The position numbers were made by a program, and so were the translations under genes. A stretch of DNA of 64,000 bases. It comes from Caballeronia novacaledonica (GTDB taxonomy: Bacteria; Pseudomonadota; Gammaproteobacteria; Burkholderiales; Burkholderiaceae). The notes under the pieces are model-generated. The model did no database searches, was not told the DNA's origin, and saw nothing but the letters and a program-made list of their open reading frames with translations. Below, piece after piece: positions 16,703 through 25,093 of this stretch. Numbering within the stretch: position 1 is the stretch's first letter; the number at the start of each line of letters is the position of its first letter. Location: the NCBI RefSeq assembly GCF_900258035.1, contig NZ_OGTP01000023.1, positions 1-64,000 of the forward strand, in the 5' to 3' direction.

Positions 16703-17269
16703 CTAGGGCGAGCGACTGTGCATCGCTTGCAGGCGCAACCGCAGTTCGGCAAGCGCTGTCGGTGATGCAATTCCGAGCATCGGGTCTGTCAGCACGAGAC
16801 GACTGCGACACCACGACGGCCATCCAGTGTCATCATCATCGAGGGCGAGCCAACTGTTCGGCTTTCTGCGGACAACATCCGCCCAAACCTGCTGACCACG
16901 AGCAGCCTGCTGAAACTCGAAAGGGTCCATCTGCGAGTGGAACGTGGCACCAATCACGCGCTTGGCGAGAGACGGGCCCAAGTTGGCGGCAAGACGGGGA
17001 ACCCTTCCGCGGTAGCGCACGACCCAGCTTGTTGACAAGACGATGCGAACACCCGGATACGGGTCCAACTCATGCTCCAAGAGGGTTCGGTTCTCGAATA
17101 ATTTGTGACCGGGGCAATTCATGAGGCACGGCCCAATGCCTCGAATCCAATACACCTCTGAAGGCTGTAGCACACCATCGAAGTCCAAATAGAGGACGTT
17201 TCCTCCCATGTGTCGCGGCGCAGGCGCATCGAACGACGGACCAAAGCTGCTTGGCGAATTGTTGGACAC
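16703..17269 (-). CDS. HAD-superfamily phosphatase of the RNA-repair (SAK) type
   Basis: 188 residues from a GTG at 17269; an ATG at residue 21 is possible. HAD motif I is LYLDFDGVLQPSE, with the nucleophile Asp and acid Asp. Motif II is VLSTSW. An acidic LALDDDDTGW replaces motif IV. This pattern (LFLDFDGVLHP, LSTSW, LDDD) is typical of the HAD domain described in Swiss-army-knife RNA repair proteins, which remove 3' or 2' phosphates from damaged RNA. The start lies 25 bases after the metallophosphoesterase gene. A role in nucleic-acid end healing alongside it is inferred. Confidence 0.8.
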   Translation of the reverse strand: MSNNSPSSFGPSFDAPAPRHMGGNVLYLDFDGVLQPSEVYWIRGIGPCLMNCPGHKLFENRTLLEHELDPYPGVRIVLSTSWVVRYRGRVPRLAANLGPSLAKRVIGATFHSQMDPFEFQQAARGQQVWADVVRRKPNSWLALDDDDTGWPSWCRSRLVLTDPMLGIASPTALAELRLRLQAMHSRSP

Positions 17270-17294
17270 GTAGCCTCGCGCAGATGACGCGCCT

Positions 17295-18068
17295 TCAGGT
17301 GGTCACAACAAGTTGCGGGTTAAAGTCTCGGTTCTCGTAGGCGCTGCTGTCACTGATACCTCGACGGTTCATATAGCCCCGCGGATTGCAGAGGACTCGA
17401 CACTTCCCCACCAGGTAGTCGCAACTTGCATGCACGTGACCGTGAATCCACAGGTCGACATGCTGCATGAGGGGACTCAAGTCGCTTGCGAAGGCCGGAG
17501 AGAGCGAGTCGCCTATAAACCTGGAAGGTATTGATTTCGGGTGCGGCGCGTGATGAGTGATAACGATTGTCTGCCCATTGAAGGGCTTCGCCAGCTCGGC
17601 TCTCAGCCACGCGCGAGCGCTTTGATGCAGCTCCAGAGAGTACTCAGGAGAGAAGGCCTTCGCTACGCCGCTGCGAAACAAGGTGAATTCAGGCATGTAT
17701 TGCCCCGCCTCCCGCATCGCGGGCGATGGCGCGCCATACAGTTCAAAATCCGTCCACAGGCAACAGCCCAGGAAACGAACGTTCTCGACCTGATGAGTCT
17801 CCATCTCGAGATATGAGACGCTGGTACCCACTGTCTGCATTTTGATAGACCGGCTGACATCCAGCATGTGACCTGACCGCGCTTCGAGATTGCCGTGAAC
17901 GTAGATGACAGGTCTAGGCCAATCGGCGAAGCGCCTGACCGCTCTCGCTCCGCGGTCTATGTCACCTGCGAGGATAAGCATGTCGGCTTCGGGCACCGGT
18001 CTAACTCCAGTCTCTTCCGTGTCGGGAGACCCTTCAAGGTGAAGGTCGGAAAATACCTGCAAATTCAT
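17295..18068 (-). CDS. Metallophosphoesterase with altered GNH motif (copy 1)
   Basis: 257 residues. Motif I DLHLE (8-12), motif II LAGDIDRG (Asp36), motif IV THHAPH and motif V HGHVH are all intact. Motif III, normally GNHE/D, reads HGNLEA, with Leu61 where the catalytic His should be. WTDF and CNPRGY are typical of this small calcineurin-like subfamily. It shares most motifs with the gene at 20818, which keeps GNHD. Loss of the proton-donating His usually cripples or changes activity while leaving metal binding, so it may be a binding protein or have altered specificity. It overlaps the preceding gene by 35 bases. Confidence 0.88.
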   Translation of the reverse strand: MNLQVFSDLHLEGSPDTEETGVRPVPEADMLILAGDIDRGARAVRRFADWPRPVIYVHGNLEARSGHMLDVSRSIKMQTVGTSVSYLEMETHQVENVRFLGCCLWTDFELYGAPSPAMREAGQYMPEFTLFRSGVAKAFSPEYSLELHQSARAWLRAELAKPFNGQTIVITHHAPHPKSIPSRFIGDSLSPAFASDLSPLMQHVDLWIHGHVHASCDYLVGKCRVLCNPRGYMNRRGISDSSAYENRDFNPQLVVTT

Positions 18069-18456
18069 CCCTTACTCCAAGTGGTCGCGCGGATGTCAAT
18101 CTTTCAAGAAGGCGTTCTGCCAGATGCCATGCCCTCTCGGGCGGAAACGGCGGCGGGTTCGAGGCGATTGAGTAGAATGACCACTCCGCCAAAGCAAGGG
18201 CGTGGTCGACGTCGGTCTCTGACATCCCGCACAAGCGCATCGCGCCCGCGATAGTCGCTCTGTCCGGGTGGTCAATCTTCGCGATACCGATGCCGCAACG
18301 CGCAACGATGTCGACACAGCAGAGGCACAAACATTCGAACGCGACGGCAGTCTGTGCTGACACCGGCCCGCTTTCTCGTCGAAGGCGCTGTAATTCATTT
18401 GCTCGCAGGACGCGCAGTTGCGACAGAAGCTTCGTTTTCTCTGAGGTCATTTCCAT
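18034..18456 (-). CDS. Hypothetical protein, 140 residues
   Basis: ATG at 18456 follows GCGAGGA and overlaps the upstream stop codon (ATGGAAATGA), so translation is coupled. The longer frame to 18549 is a shadow of the upstream gene. N-terminal helix (KTKLLSQLRVLRANELQRLR), a cysteine cluster (FECLCLCCVDIVARCG) and helical remainder. No family recognised. The four clustered cysteines might bind metal but are not arranged as a classical zinc finger. Confidence 0.7.
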   Translation of the reverse strand: MEMTSEKTKLLSQLRVLRANELQRLRRESGPVSAQTAVAFECLCLCCVDIVARCGIGIAKIDHPDRATIAGAMRLCGMSETDVDHALALAEWSFYSIASNPPPFPPERAWHLAERLLERLTSARPLGVRDEFAGIFRPSP

Positions 18457-18740
18457 TCCTCGCCCTTTCGCCAAGGATGAACCGGTCGTGGTGGCAACTC
18501 TTCTTTGCCAGACAGCGCAGCTATCACCCCCCTTGCCACCAAGTCCCAAACCGACCCGGCAAAGCGCGGATAATCGGTCAGCAGGGACGTCGCGATGGGC
18601 GTCTCCGCCCCCTCGAAGACTTCGAATAGATAAGAGCCGTACGCAGCGTCCCCTGCGACGTTGATGACGCGCGTCTGGCCAATTGACTTTCGACCGTCTT
18701 CACGCCCGAACGGAAATAGCTCAACTGTTACCAGTAGCAT
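18447..18740 (-). CDS. Phage-type hypothetical protein, 97 residues
   Basis: Opens LLVTVELFPFGREDGRKSIG and continues VINVAGDAAYGSYLFEVFEG, ending in VWDLVARGVIAALSGKEE. This layout (..V.I.LFP.G......I....I.N.G......Y...) is one I associate with small conserved proteins of Burkholderia and Xanthomonas phages and islands, of unknown function. Its stop overlaps the next start, so it belongs to the minus-strand array. Confidence 0.65.
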   Translation of the reverse strand: MLLVTVELFPFGREDGRKSIGQTRVINVAGDAAYGSYLFEVFEGAETPIATSLLTDYPRFAGSVWDLVARGVIAALSGKEELPPRPVHPWRKGEEWK

Positions 18741-18964
18741 AGAGAACCCGTTTTTCGCAGACCGTAGTGCTGCGTCCTCGTCGCTTAGCCAACAACGCCA
18801 TACATCTACCGACGCAGTTCAAAACAGATACGGCGAATCGCCTGTTACGCGATAGGCACGAGACGCCTTAGCGCTTGCCCAATATCAGTGGAAAGCGGTT
18901 ACGGCAGCCTCGAATTTGCCCTGAGGGTACGCGACCGTTCCCAACCAGGCTTACTCTTCGTGAC

Positions 18965-19285
18965 TTAGGGTCGACGGGTCGCCGTGTCGGTAACATCGGC
19001 ATATCCCGAAACCCTGTTTCGCACCCGCCAATTGCTCCATACATAGTCCGCATCGGAGCTTCGACCAGGTGGCCCGTCAAGGCGATAGACCCGACCTGAG
19101 ACAGTGATGCCGACTCGCCGCTCAAAGTCAAACGTCACGATGGCGCTACTGACTCTTCCGGAACTGTGGTGGTCATCTCTGCTGCCGACAAAATGTCGTT
19201 GCCCACGCTCCGTCTCCATGATTCTCCACTCAACGAGAGTTATTTCCGGCTCAATCGAGACCGGCATGCATCGCCAGTAGGCCAT
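18965..19285 (-). CDS. Hypothetical protein, 106 residues, downstream of TniQ
   Basis: ATG preceded by GGAGCGG. Middle part reads RGQRHFVGSRDDHHSSGRVS, then SAIVTFDFERRVGITVSGRV and YRLDGPPGRSSDADYVW. The GRVY.L.GPPG..DADYVW pattern is shared with short conserved proteins of island and phage origin that I know only as hypothetical. It starts 13 bases after the TniQ stop, so the two are almost certainly co-transcribed. Confidence 0.7.
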   Translation of the reverse strand: MAYWRCMPVSIEPEITLVEWRIMETERGQRHFVGSRDDHHSSGRVSSAIVTFDFERRVGITVSGRVYRLDGPPGRSSDADYVWSNWRVRNRVSGYADVTDTATRRP

Positions 19286-19298
19286 ATTCGCCGCTCCA

Positions 19299-20567
19299 TT
19301 AGAGGTCGAGTTTGCGCGACTGCTGCCGGATGACCGTTCGCTTCCAGTCGTCCAGAAAGCAGGCAGGGTCGTGCAACGCTTCCTTCAGTTCGTCTTGCGT
19401 GGGACGAATACCGCGCCCCTTGAAACTGCTCAGAACCTCATGCACTTTCGATTCGAACTCCGCTCTTCGAAGTGCGGCCGAGGCGGCGACGTACCTTGCA
19501 TGGTGCTGGGAGACCTTCGAACTCAAATTCGGACTACGACGCCACACAGTCGCTGCCTCCATGCGCAAGTCGACGGCAATCGCCTGAACAGACTTGGAGC
19601 CGTCCCCGTTCAACGCGGTTTGCAAGGCGTTGTCGATTGACTCCTGAGTGACAACTCGCCTCGGTCGAGCTCTGCGCAACTCAAACGTATGTGTCGAGGC
19701 AGAAAGGTTTGTCGACTCAAACGCATTGGTCACAAAAATCTCACGCATAGACGCGCCGGTTACCGCCGCAACACGCATGAAGAACGCGAGCGGCGCGGGA
19801 AACTCCCCCTTGATGTACCCATGGACCTGGCCAGGCAGTTCGCCGACAGCGCGCGCCATACCTGTGCCGCTGCCTCTGAAGAAGACGTCGCGCAGCGCTT
19901 GGACTACAACGCTTGACTGCAGAAGATGGGCCCCTGGTGGCAAAATCGCGGGAAGTGAAATCAGTTCCTCGCACTTCTCGGCCACAAAGACGTCGAAGTC
20001 GGTCACGTCCTGCTTAACGTTTCGAGCCGGTTGCCCCATCCAGGAACCGCAGTATCTGCAACATCCGACGCGGGCATTGGCAACAAAGGGGTACTGCCCG
20101 CCCTTTGCGCATTTCGGACACGTGGCCTCGAGGGGACGCCTGTGCTCGCCGCAAGACTTCACTTCGTCCAGCCTCCAGACGAGCGGCTCGAAGACAGCGT
20201 GGCGGCCCCGCTCCGCCATCTTATCGAGGCACTGCGGGCACCATCGCCGTGACAACGTTACGATGCGTCGCGCCGCGATTACACCCGCAAAGGGCAAAAG
20301 AGTGCAGCCGGACAGGTCATCGATGGACGCAATGTGTTCAAACGCTCGTGTCCAATCCTGCGCGGTCTTTGTGATGCCATCAATGACCATTGCAGGGGGA
20401 ATCTTCACTCGCGTTCCCCTTGTGCTCTCAGAAAACAAGCGCGGATGGACGATGCTCCGATACAACTCGACGAACGTGACCGCCATGTGCTCCGCGTACC
20501 TGACCGAGAAGCTTGATAAGCTTTCGACCCTTCCTGTTCCAGCTTCTGATGGCGATATTCTAAACAT
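19299..20567 (-). CDS. tniQ: TniQ/TnsD-family protein 1 (distant from tnsC)
   Basis: 422 residues. A TniQ zinc-binding core is visible: CPQC (110-113), CGEH (139-142), CPKC (150-153) and CCRYCGSWMG (169-178), with LLPFAG at 91-95. The C-terminal half (180-422) carries helix-turn-helix-like segments (SVQAIAVDLRMEAATVWRR) as in TnsD-type target selectors. It is a paralogue of the protein at 25094, with the same order and spacing of Cys/His motifs but clearly diverged. TniQ proteins link a DNA target to TnsC; this one lies 6 kb from tnsC. It heads a nine-gene minus-strand array and faces a palindromic site. Confidence 0.88.
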   Translation of the reverse strand: MFRISPSEAGTGRVESLSSFSVRYAEHMAVTFVELYRSIVHPRLFSESTRGTRVKIPPAMVIDGITKTAQDWTRAFEHIASIDDLSGCTLLPFAGVIAARRIVTLSRRWCPQCLDKMAERGRHAVFEPLVWRLDEVKSCGEHRRPLEATCPKCAKGGQYPFVANARVGCCRYCGSWMGQPARNVKQDVTDFDVFVAEKCEELISLPAILPPGAHLLQSSVVVQALRDVFFRGSGTGMARAVGELPGQVHGYIKGEFPAPLAFFMRVAAVTGASMREIFVTNAFESTNLSASTHTFELRRARPRRVVTQESIDNALQTALNGDGSKSVQAIAVDLRMEAATVWRRSPNLSSKVSQHHARYVAASAALRRAEFESKVHEVLSSFKGRGIRPTQDELKEALHDPACFLDDWKRTVIRQQSRKLDL

Positions 20568-20660
20568 GAGAACCTCGTAAGTGCGTGTAGAGAAGCGATG
20601 TAACTCGCGAGGAAATCACTGCGGTAACCAATCGAATCATGCAGCTGGTTCGACTCGAAT

Positions 20661-20712
20661 GTACTTCATACTATGTACAACTAAAACCGGTGTTTACCAT
20701 AGTTTGAAGTAC
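20661..20712. promoter_or_regulatory. 15-bp inverted repeat between divergent tniQ and phosphoesterase genes
   Basis: GTACTTCATACTATG (20661-20675) and CATAGTTTGAAGTAC (20698-20712) pair with one mismatch across 22 bases. It lies in the only divergent gap of this segment, so it could be an operator controlling both directions or a binding site for a DNA-targeting protein. Confidence 0.65.
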
Positions 20713-20817
20713 ATCCAAGGACTCGCTATTGTCTTGATACTCGCGTATCCGACCTTGTGGACAGAGGATTAGCCATTCGGCTGCGCCTGCAACTTTGCAC
20801 TTTCGAGCGGAGCCGCG

Positions 20818-21567
20818 ATGCGGTTGCAAATTGCCTCGGACCTGCACCTCGAAATCACGAAGCCCGACGGCGAGAAATATGGTCCATTGCGTCACGCGGC
20901 TTCCGATGTTTTGATTCTCGCAGGCGATATCGACCGCATTGACCGGGTCCACGAACGCTTTCTCAACTGGCCGACGCCAGTGTTATATGTCAGAGGGAAC
21001 CATGATTCGTTCTTCACTGCCTATGAGGCCGAGATTGGTAGGTTGGCCAACGCGACGACGAACTCGCGCTTCACGTTCCTGGAACGAAGCGTCTGGGCTC
21101 GCGATGGAGTTCGCGTCATTGGATGTTGCCTCTGGACCGATTTTGCACTCCTGGGCAGGCCTGACGACGCAATGCTTCTGGCGCAGCTTGGGGGGGCGGA
21201 CTACCGCTGCTTGCGGCGCACGGACGGCAGGCGTCTCATCCCGGAGGACACCTGTTTCGAACACAACTTGACGGTGAAGTGGCTGACACGAGAGTTGACG
21301 AAGCCTTTCGATGGAAAGACCGTTGTGGTCACCCATCATGCTCCGCACGTTAGGTCGCTCGACCGTCGGTTCGGCCGGCAACGCTTCGACTCGGCATTTG
21401 CCAGCGACCTATCGGGTCTTGCGAAGTTTGCGCATCTTTGGATTCACGGGCATGTTCACCATTCCTGCGACTACAAGGTCAAACGATGCCGCGTTGTTTG
21501 CAATCCCGCGGGAACACCTCAGCGCCGAAACCCCGAATTTCTTCCAACGTTGGTGGTTGAAATTTAA
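20818..21567 (+). CDS. Metallophosphoesterase (copy 2, motifs intact)
   Basis: 249 residues. All five calcineurin-like motifs are present: DLHLE, LAGDIDR, RGNHDS (Asn61-His62), THHAPH and HGHVHHS. WTDFALLG and CNPAG match the copy at 17295. ATG follows GCGGAG. It should be an active Mn/Fe-dependent phosphodiesterase acting on nucleotides, nucleic-acid ends or phosphoproteins; the substrate cannot be told from sequence. It diverges from the tniQ-headed array. Confidence 0.9.
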   Translation: MRLQIASDLHLEITKPDGEKYGPLRHAASDVLILAGDIDRIDRVHERFLNWPTPVLYVRGNHDSFFTAYEAEIGRLANATTNSRFTFLERSVWARDGVRVIGCCLWTDFALLGRPDDAMLLAQLGGADYRCLRRTDGRRLIPEDTCFEHNLTVKWLTRELTKPFDGKTVVVTHHAPHVRSLDRRFGRQRFDSAFASDLSGLAKFAHLWIHGHVHHSCDYKVKRCRVVCNPAGTPQRRNPEFLPTLVVEI

Positions 21568-22411
21568 GGCAAGACTGTCAGTCGAGAAGCGCGCGCCCGG
21601 TTCTCCGGAACACGCAACACCGGCGCTTTTCGACCAAGAATCGGGAATTGAAAAAACGAATTTTAAATTTTCCGGCGACCCTTCGCGCGCCGGTAAAAGG
21701 TGAGGAGACCAATAATGTTCGTGTGCTCGTTGCACGTGTTCGTGACTACGAACCGACCGGATGCCCTCGAATGGTGAGCGCGAAATTTTAAATTTCCTTG
21801 CGATTTTAAATTTTAGCGCGAGACGTTCGCGGTCAAAATTTTTGGTGCATGCCCCGCTCGCGCGTGGTTGCTGGATGGCCTTCGACCGAAAGGTCGGCCC
21901 GGGCGTTCGGGGCACCGGCGCGTCTGGCGGAGCCGGCCGTTTTGCCGGCGCCCGACCGCCGGCGCGTCTGGCGGAAACTCCTGTCTGGGCGACGCCTCGG
22001 GGTAAAATCTAAAATCAACTTAGAAAAATTTTAGTTAGAGTGTTGGAACCGATTTTCTAAAATCCTTGTTGCTGCTGAGGCACCGCTTACCCGGCAGGGC
22101 GAGGCAGGCTGCCCGCGCCAGAATTTTCACGTGTGGATGCGGGGTAAACAAAGGAGTCTGCCTTGCCGGCTAAATTCTGCTCTTGGATTGGCGACTTCTT
22201 CGTATAGCGATGGGGATGTTACCGATGCTCTGCCCAGCACTTGACGTTCTACGCAGCATGGTCTTACATAAGACAAAAGACTTGTAAATATGATGCGCAG
22301 CGCAGTGCGACCTCACGCACCCCCAGGTCCCCGCCCCAAACCAGTGAGCCGTTTTGGTTAGCATAGGGGCCTCAGACACCTCTGCCATGGATTTGTTGTG
22401 GAGCGTTAACG
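21568..22411. other. Non-coding stretch with repeated AT-rich motifs and GC hairpins
   Basis: No supportable gene. TTTTAAATTT-type motifs recur at about 21659, 21782 and 21803, with related AAAATTTT/TCTAAAAT runs at 21835, 22003-22035 and 22053. Between them lie GC hairpins (CCGGCG...CGCCGG near 21668) and a direct repeat GGCGCGTCTGGCGG (21917 and 21961). It looks like a binding or silencing region rather than coding DNA. Confidence 0.5.
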
Positions 22412-22801
22412 ATGTCCAAAGATGACCAATACATGATTGGCGCGAAGAACATCCTTCGGGGTGTGATGGTGACAAAGGGAGTCAGCTTCATCCGGCTCTC
22501 CGAGTTGTTAAGCGCTGACGGCGTTGATGAGGCACCCCGGTCAATCGCAGCGAAGGTCAACCGCGGGAAGTTCACCTTTGCCTATTTCCTAAGGTGCATG
22601 TCCGTCCTCGGCATGGACGGCGGCTTCTTCCTGATACCTACAAGTGAGGAGATGCTTGCGATGGAGGGTACCGGCCTCACCACGAGACCTCAGGAACGGT
22701 TGAAGAAGCTCGAGACATCCAAGAAGTCTTCTTCCGGTCACAAACCCATGAAATTGGTATCCGGTAGCCGCAGCAAAGAGGAAGACGCGACGACGGAGTG
22801 A
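22412..22801 (+). CDS. DUF6471 domain protein, probable regulator
   Basis: 129 residues. Residues 8-70 match the DUF6471 pattern: AKNILRGVMVTKGVSFIRLS, ELLSADGVDEAPRSIAAKVN and RGKFTFAYFLRCMSVLGM, an HTH-like helical domain in which one subunit reads like a small DNA-binding repressor. The C-terminal 50 residues are Lys/Ser-rich and probably disordered. It stands alone, flanked on both sides by non-coding DNA, as mobile-element regulators often do. Its target is unknown. Confidence 0.75.
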   Translation: MSKDDQYMIGAKNILRGVMVTKGVSFIRLSELLSADGVDEAPRSIAAKVNRGKFTFAYFLRCMSVLGMDGGFFLIPTSEEMLAMEGTGLTTRPQERLKKLETSKKSSSGHKPMKLVSGSRSKEEDATTE

Positions 22802-25093
22802 GCCGCCCCCCCCAGCCCCGATGAATCCGGACAACGGTAAGCAGGTTGGGATGTAGCAAGTTCGCTCTGGTGGTAACGACCGACCGCTGGATGAGGGCGT
22901 CGTCGATTTATGCGACAGTTTGAGCGCAGTGTGCCAGCAGCCATGCTTTGTCACCTACATCGGTAGAAGAAGCTTACTGTAATTTACCGAACTGACCGCA
23001 GTCACCGTCTCTGCCTCCCATCGGACGAGACCGTCGATAATGCACGTTAGGTTACGTACGACAAGCCTGCGCAGGGAGACACTCAAACCGCTCGTCGACA
23101 CATCATCGGACCAGACTCTGCTGATTTTGCCGTCTTCGTTCACCAAGACAGCAGACCGAACTACTATGGAAGATGTGATGGCTACGCCCGCTCGTGCAAT
23201 TTCCCGCCAGCTGTAGGGCGGCCTGGGATGGTCGCAGTGAACGTGTTCGTCGCTTCGATGGTCACTGCAGTTCAAAAACCCCAGTCTTCGCTACGCAGGT
23301 AGCCGTCTTGGCGTGAGCGAGGCATATTCCCCTTTCATGGTCCATGGGAGCGCATCGAACCGATACGTCTCGCCGATGGCATGTGTGACCTATTGACGTC
23401 GCCTGCAGCAGCTCGCACAACAGCGCCCATGCTCTGGGAGCGCAAATTGTCGAGCACCGGCGAAGCTCGTGGACCTCGAGAACGGTCGGGCACGGCTTCG
23501 CCGGGTACAGGGTATTCTTGGGGTACGTTTATTGAGGCGCCCTCCGCCTGAAGCAGAGTGGAACGCGACGGGACGCGCGTGAAGCAGGCTCCAAACTGAG
23601 CATTCCTGCCGACAGTATCGCCGCGCGCAGGCTCTTCCGAGCGACTAACACGGCTTCGAGCCGGCCATTTCACGAGCCGTATGGCGCGGTACACGGCTCG
23701 ACGAGCTAGCCACCGACCGCAAACCGTCGTAGTCGGCTTTCGGGACAGTCACCGCAACGAGCGATGCCGGCTTCTCAAGCCCGACGAGCACATAGACACG
23801 CTTCGATGCACGTTCGGCAGCCTTGTGAGCGCCGGACGAAAGTGAACACCTCGACGCGAGTGACGCAGTCTCCATTTCGGCCATGTAACGATAGAGATGC
23901 ACAGACCCGGCATTGCAACGCGCCGCAAGCCACTGGGACCAGTTGGCGCCTGTTCCTGCTATCCGTATCGAGCGGCCAAAGACGTCATCTTCAGTGCAAG
24001 ACGAACACGGTGCAAGCGGCATCGACTTCCTGTCGCCCTCTCGTCTTCGCCGTAATTGAACTGCACGGCAGATGCTCGCTTCGCACGACCCTGACATCGA
24101 TGTGCAACGACGTAACAGCGAACAACGCACCTCAGTGCCTTCAACGCGCTGATGGCCACCGCCCCGCGGGCGAACGAAGCGCGCAGAGCAATCGTGGCTC
24201 AGAGTCCCACGGCGACGAAGAAGCAGCCAACAGCGCCGCAGTGAAGCACCCATCTCGCAAGAAGGGCGGATTCTGCCACGGACAGCGTCACTACGCCGCG
24301 GACGGACCTAGGCTGAACGGGGGGTCCTCCTGTCACGAAGTCCGACTTCCGGTGTTCGGCCAACATCACGCTAGCTTCGAGGGCAGCGGACCCTTGTGCG
24401 ATACGACGTCGCATACGTGTCACCATCGTCCGGAGGCATGGTGCGGCAGCCTTGAGCGCCACCCTGACACGCCCAAACGGAAACAGCGCACGTGAAGACG
24501 GCGCTTGCGCCGTTCCCTCAGCCAGAGCCATCAAGTTCGCGACGGGGGCAATCGGCACAAGCACGGTTGCGCCGTTTCCCCCGCCAGTCAAGACCTAGTG
24601 GTTCGGAGACAGACCTAGCCCTCTGTCAGTCAGCGAGCCACAACGATGCAAACCACTCGATGCTTCGCATACCTAATTTTCGGCGCTACCTACCGTCCCT
24701 ATCCTGTGAGACTCATTCTGTCGGACGTACAAACAGCAACGGCGCTCGCATCAACGGACGTTTGCCGCGCCGACTTCGTCTTCCCAACGTCGACGAGCCC
24801 TGCGGAATTCTGCGTATCCAAACTAAAAATCCTACGAATACCGAAGCGACCTCGGATGAGATTGCCAAAAACTAACAACTACGCCCTTCGTTAGTCCAGA
24901 TGAATCAGAGACGACCTACCACCCTCCACTTTTTAGAGTTTTTCCTCTAATAAAGCTTGTAATTTTTACCCAATTTGATGCGGATTTGGGCCCGCGCTCC
25001 TCGGTCTTCCCTCGACGTGCGTCTCAACATGCAGACTCCTATCGGCCGACCGGTAACGCATCGCGAGGTTTTCCGCGAGCATCCAGGCTGTCC
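22802..25093. other. About 2.3 kb with no convincing gene
   Basis: Several frames of 100-240 codons overlap on both strands (for example 22955-23275, 23645-24253, 24199-24591 minus and 23764-24495 plus). None has a good ribosome-binding site or a recognisable family, and the longest are rich in Ser/Arg/Cys as expected of chance frames. A 106-codon minus-strand frame at 22955-23275 (WREIARAGVAITSSIVVRS) is the most protein-like. The stretch is probably decayed DNA. Confidence 0.45.

Noticed and set aside
23645..24591. Minus-strand frames of 203 and 130 codons
   Set aside because: Unusual Ser/Cys/Arg composition, no ribosome-binding site, overlapping plus-strand frames of similar quality and no recognisable family.
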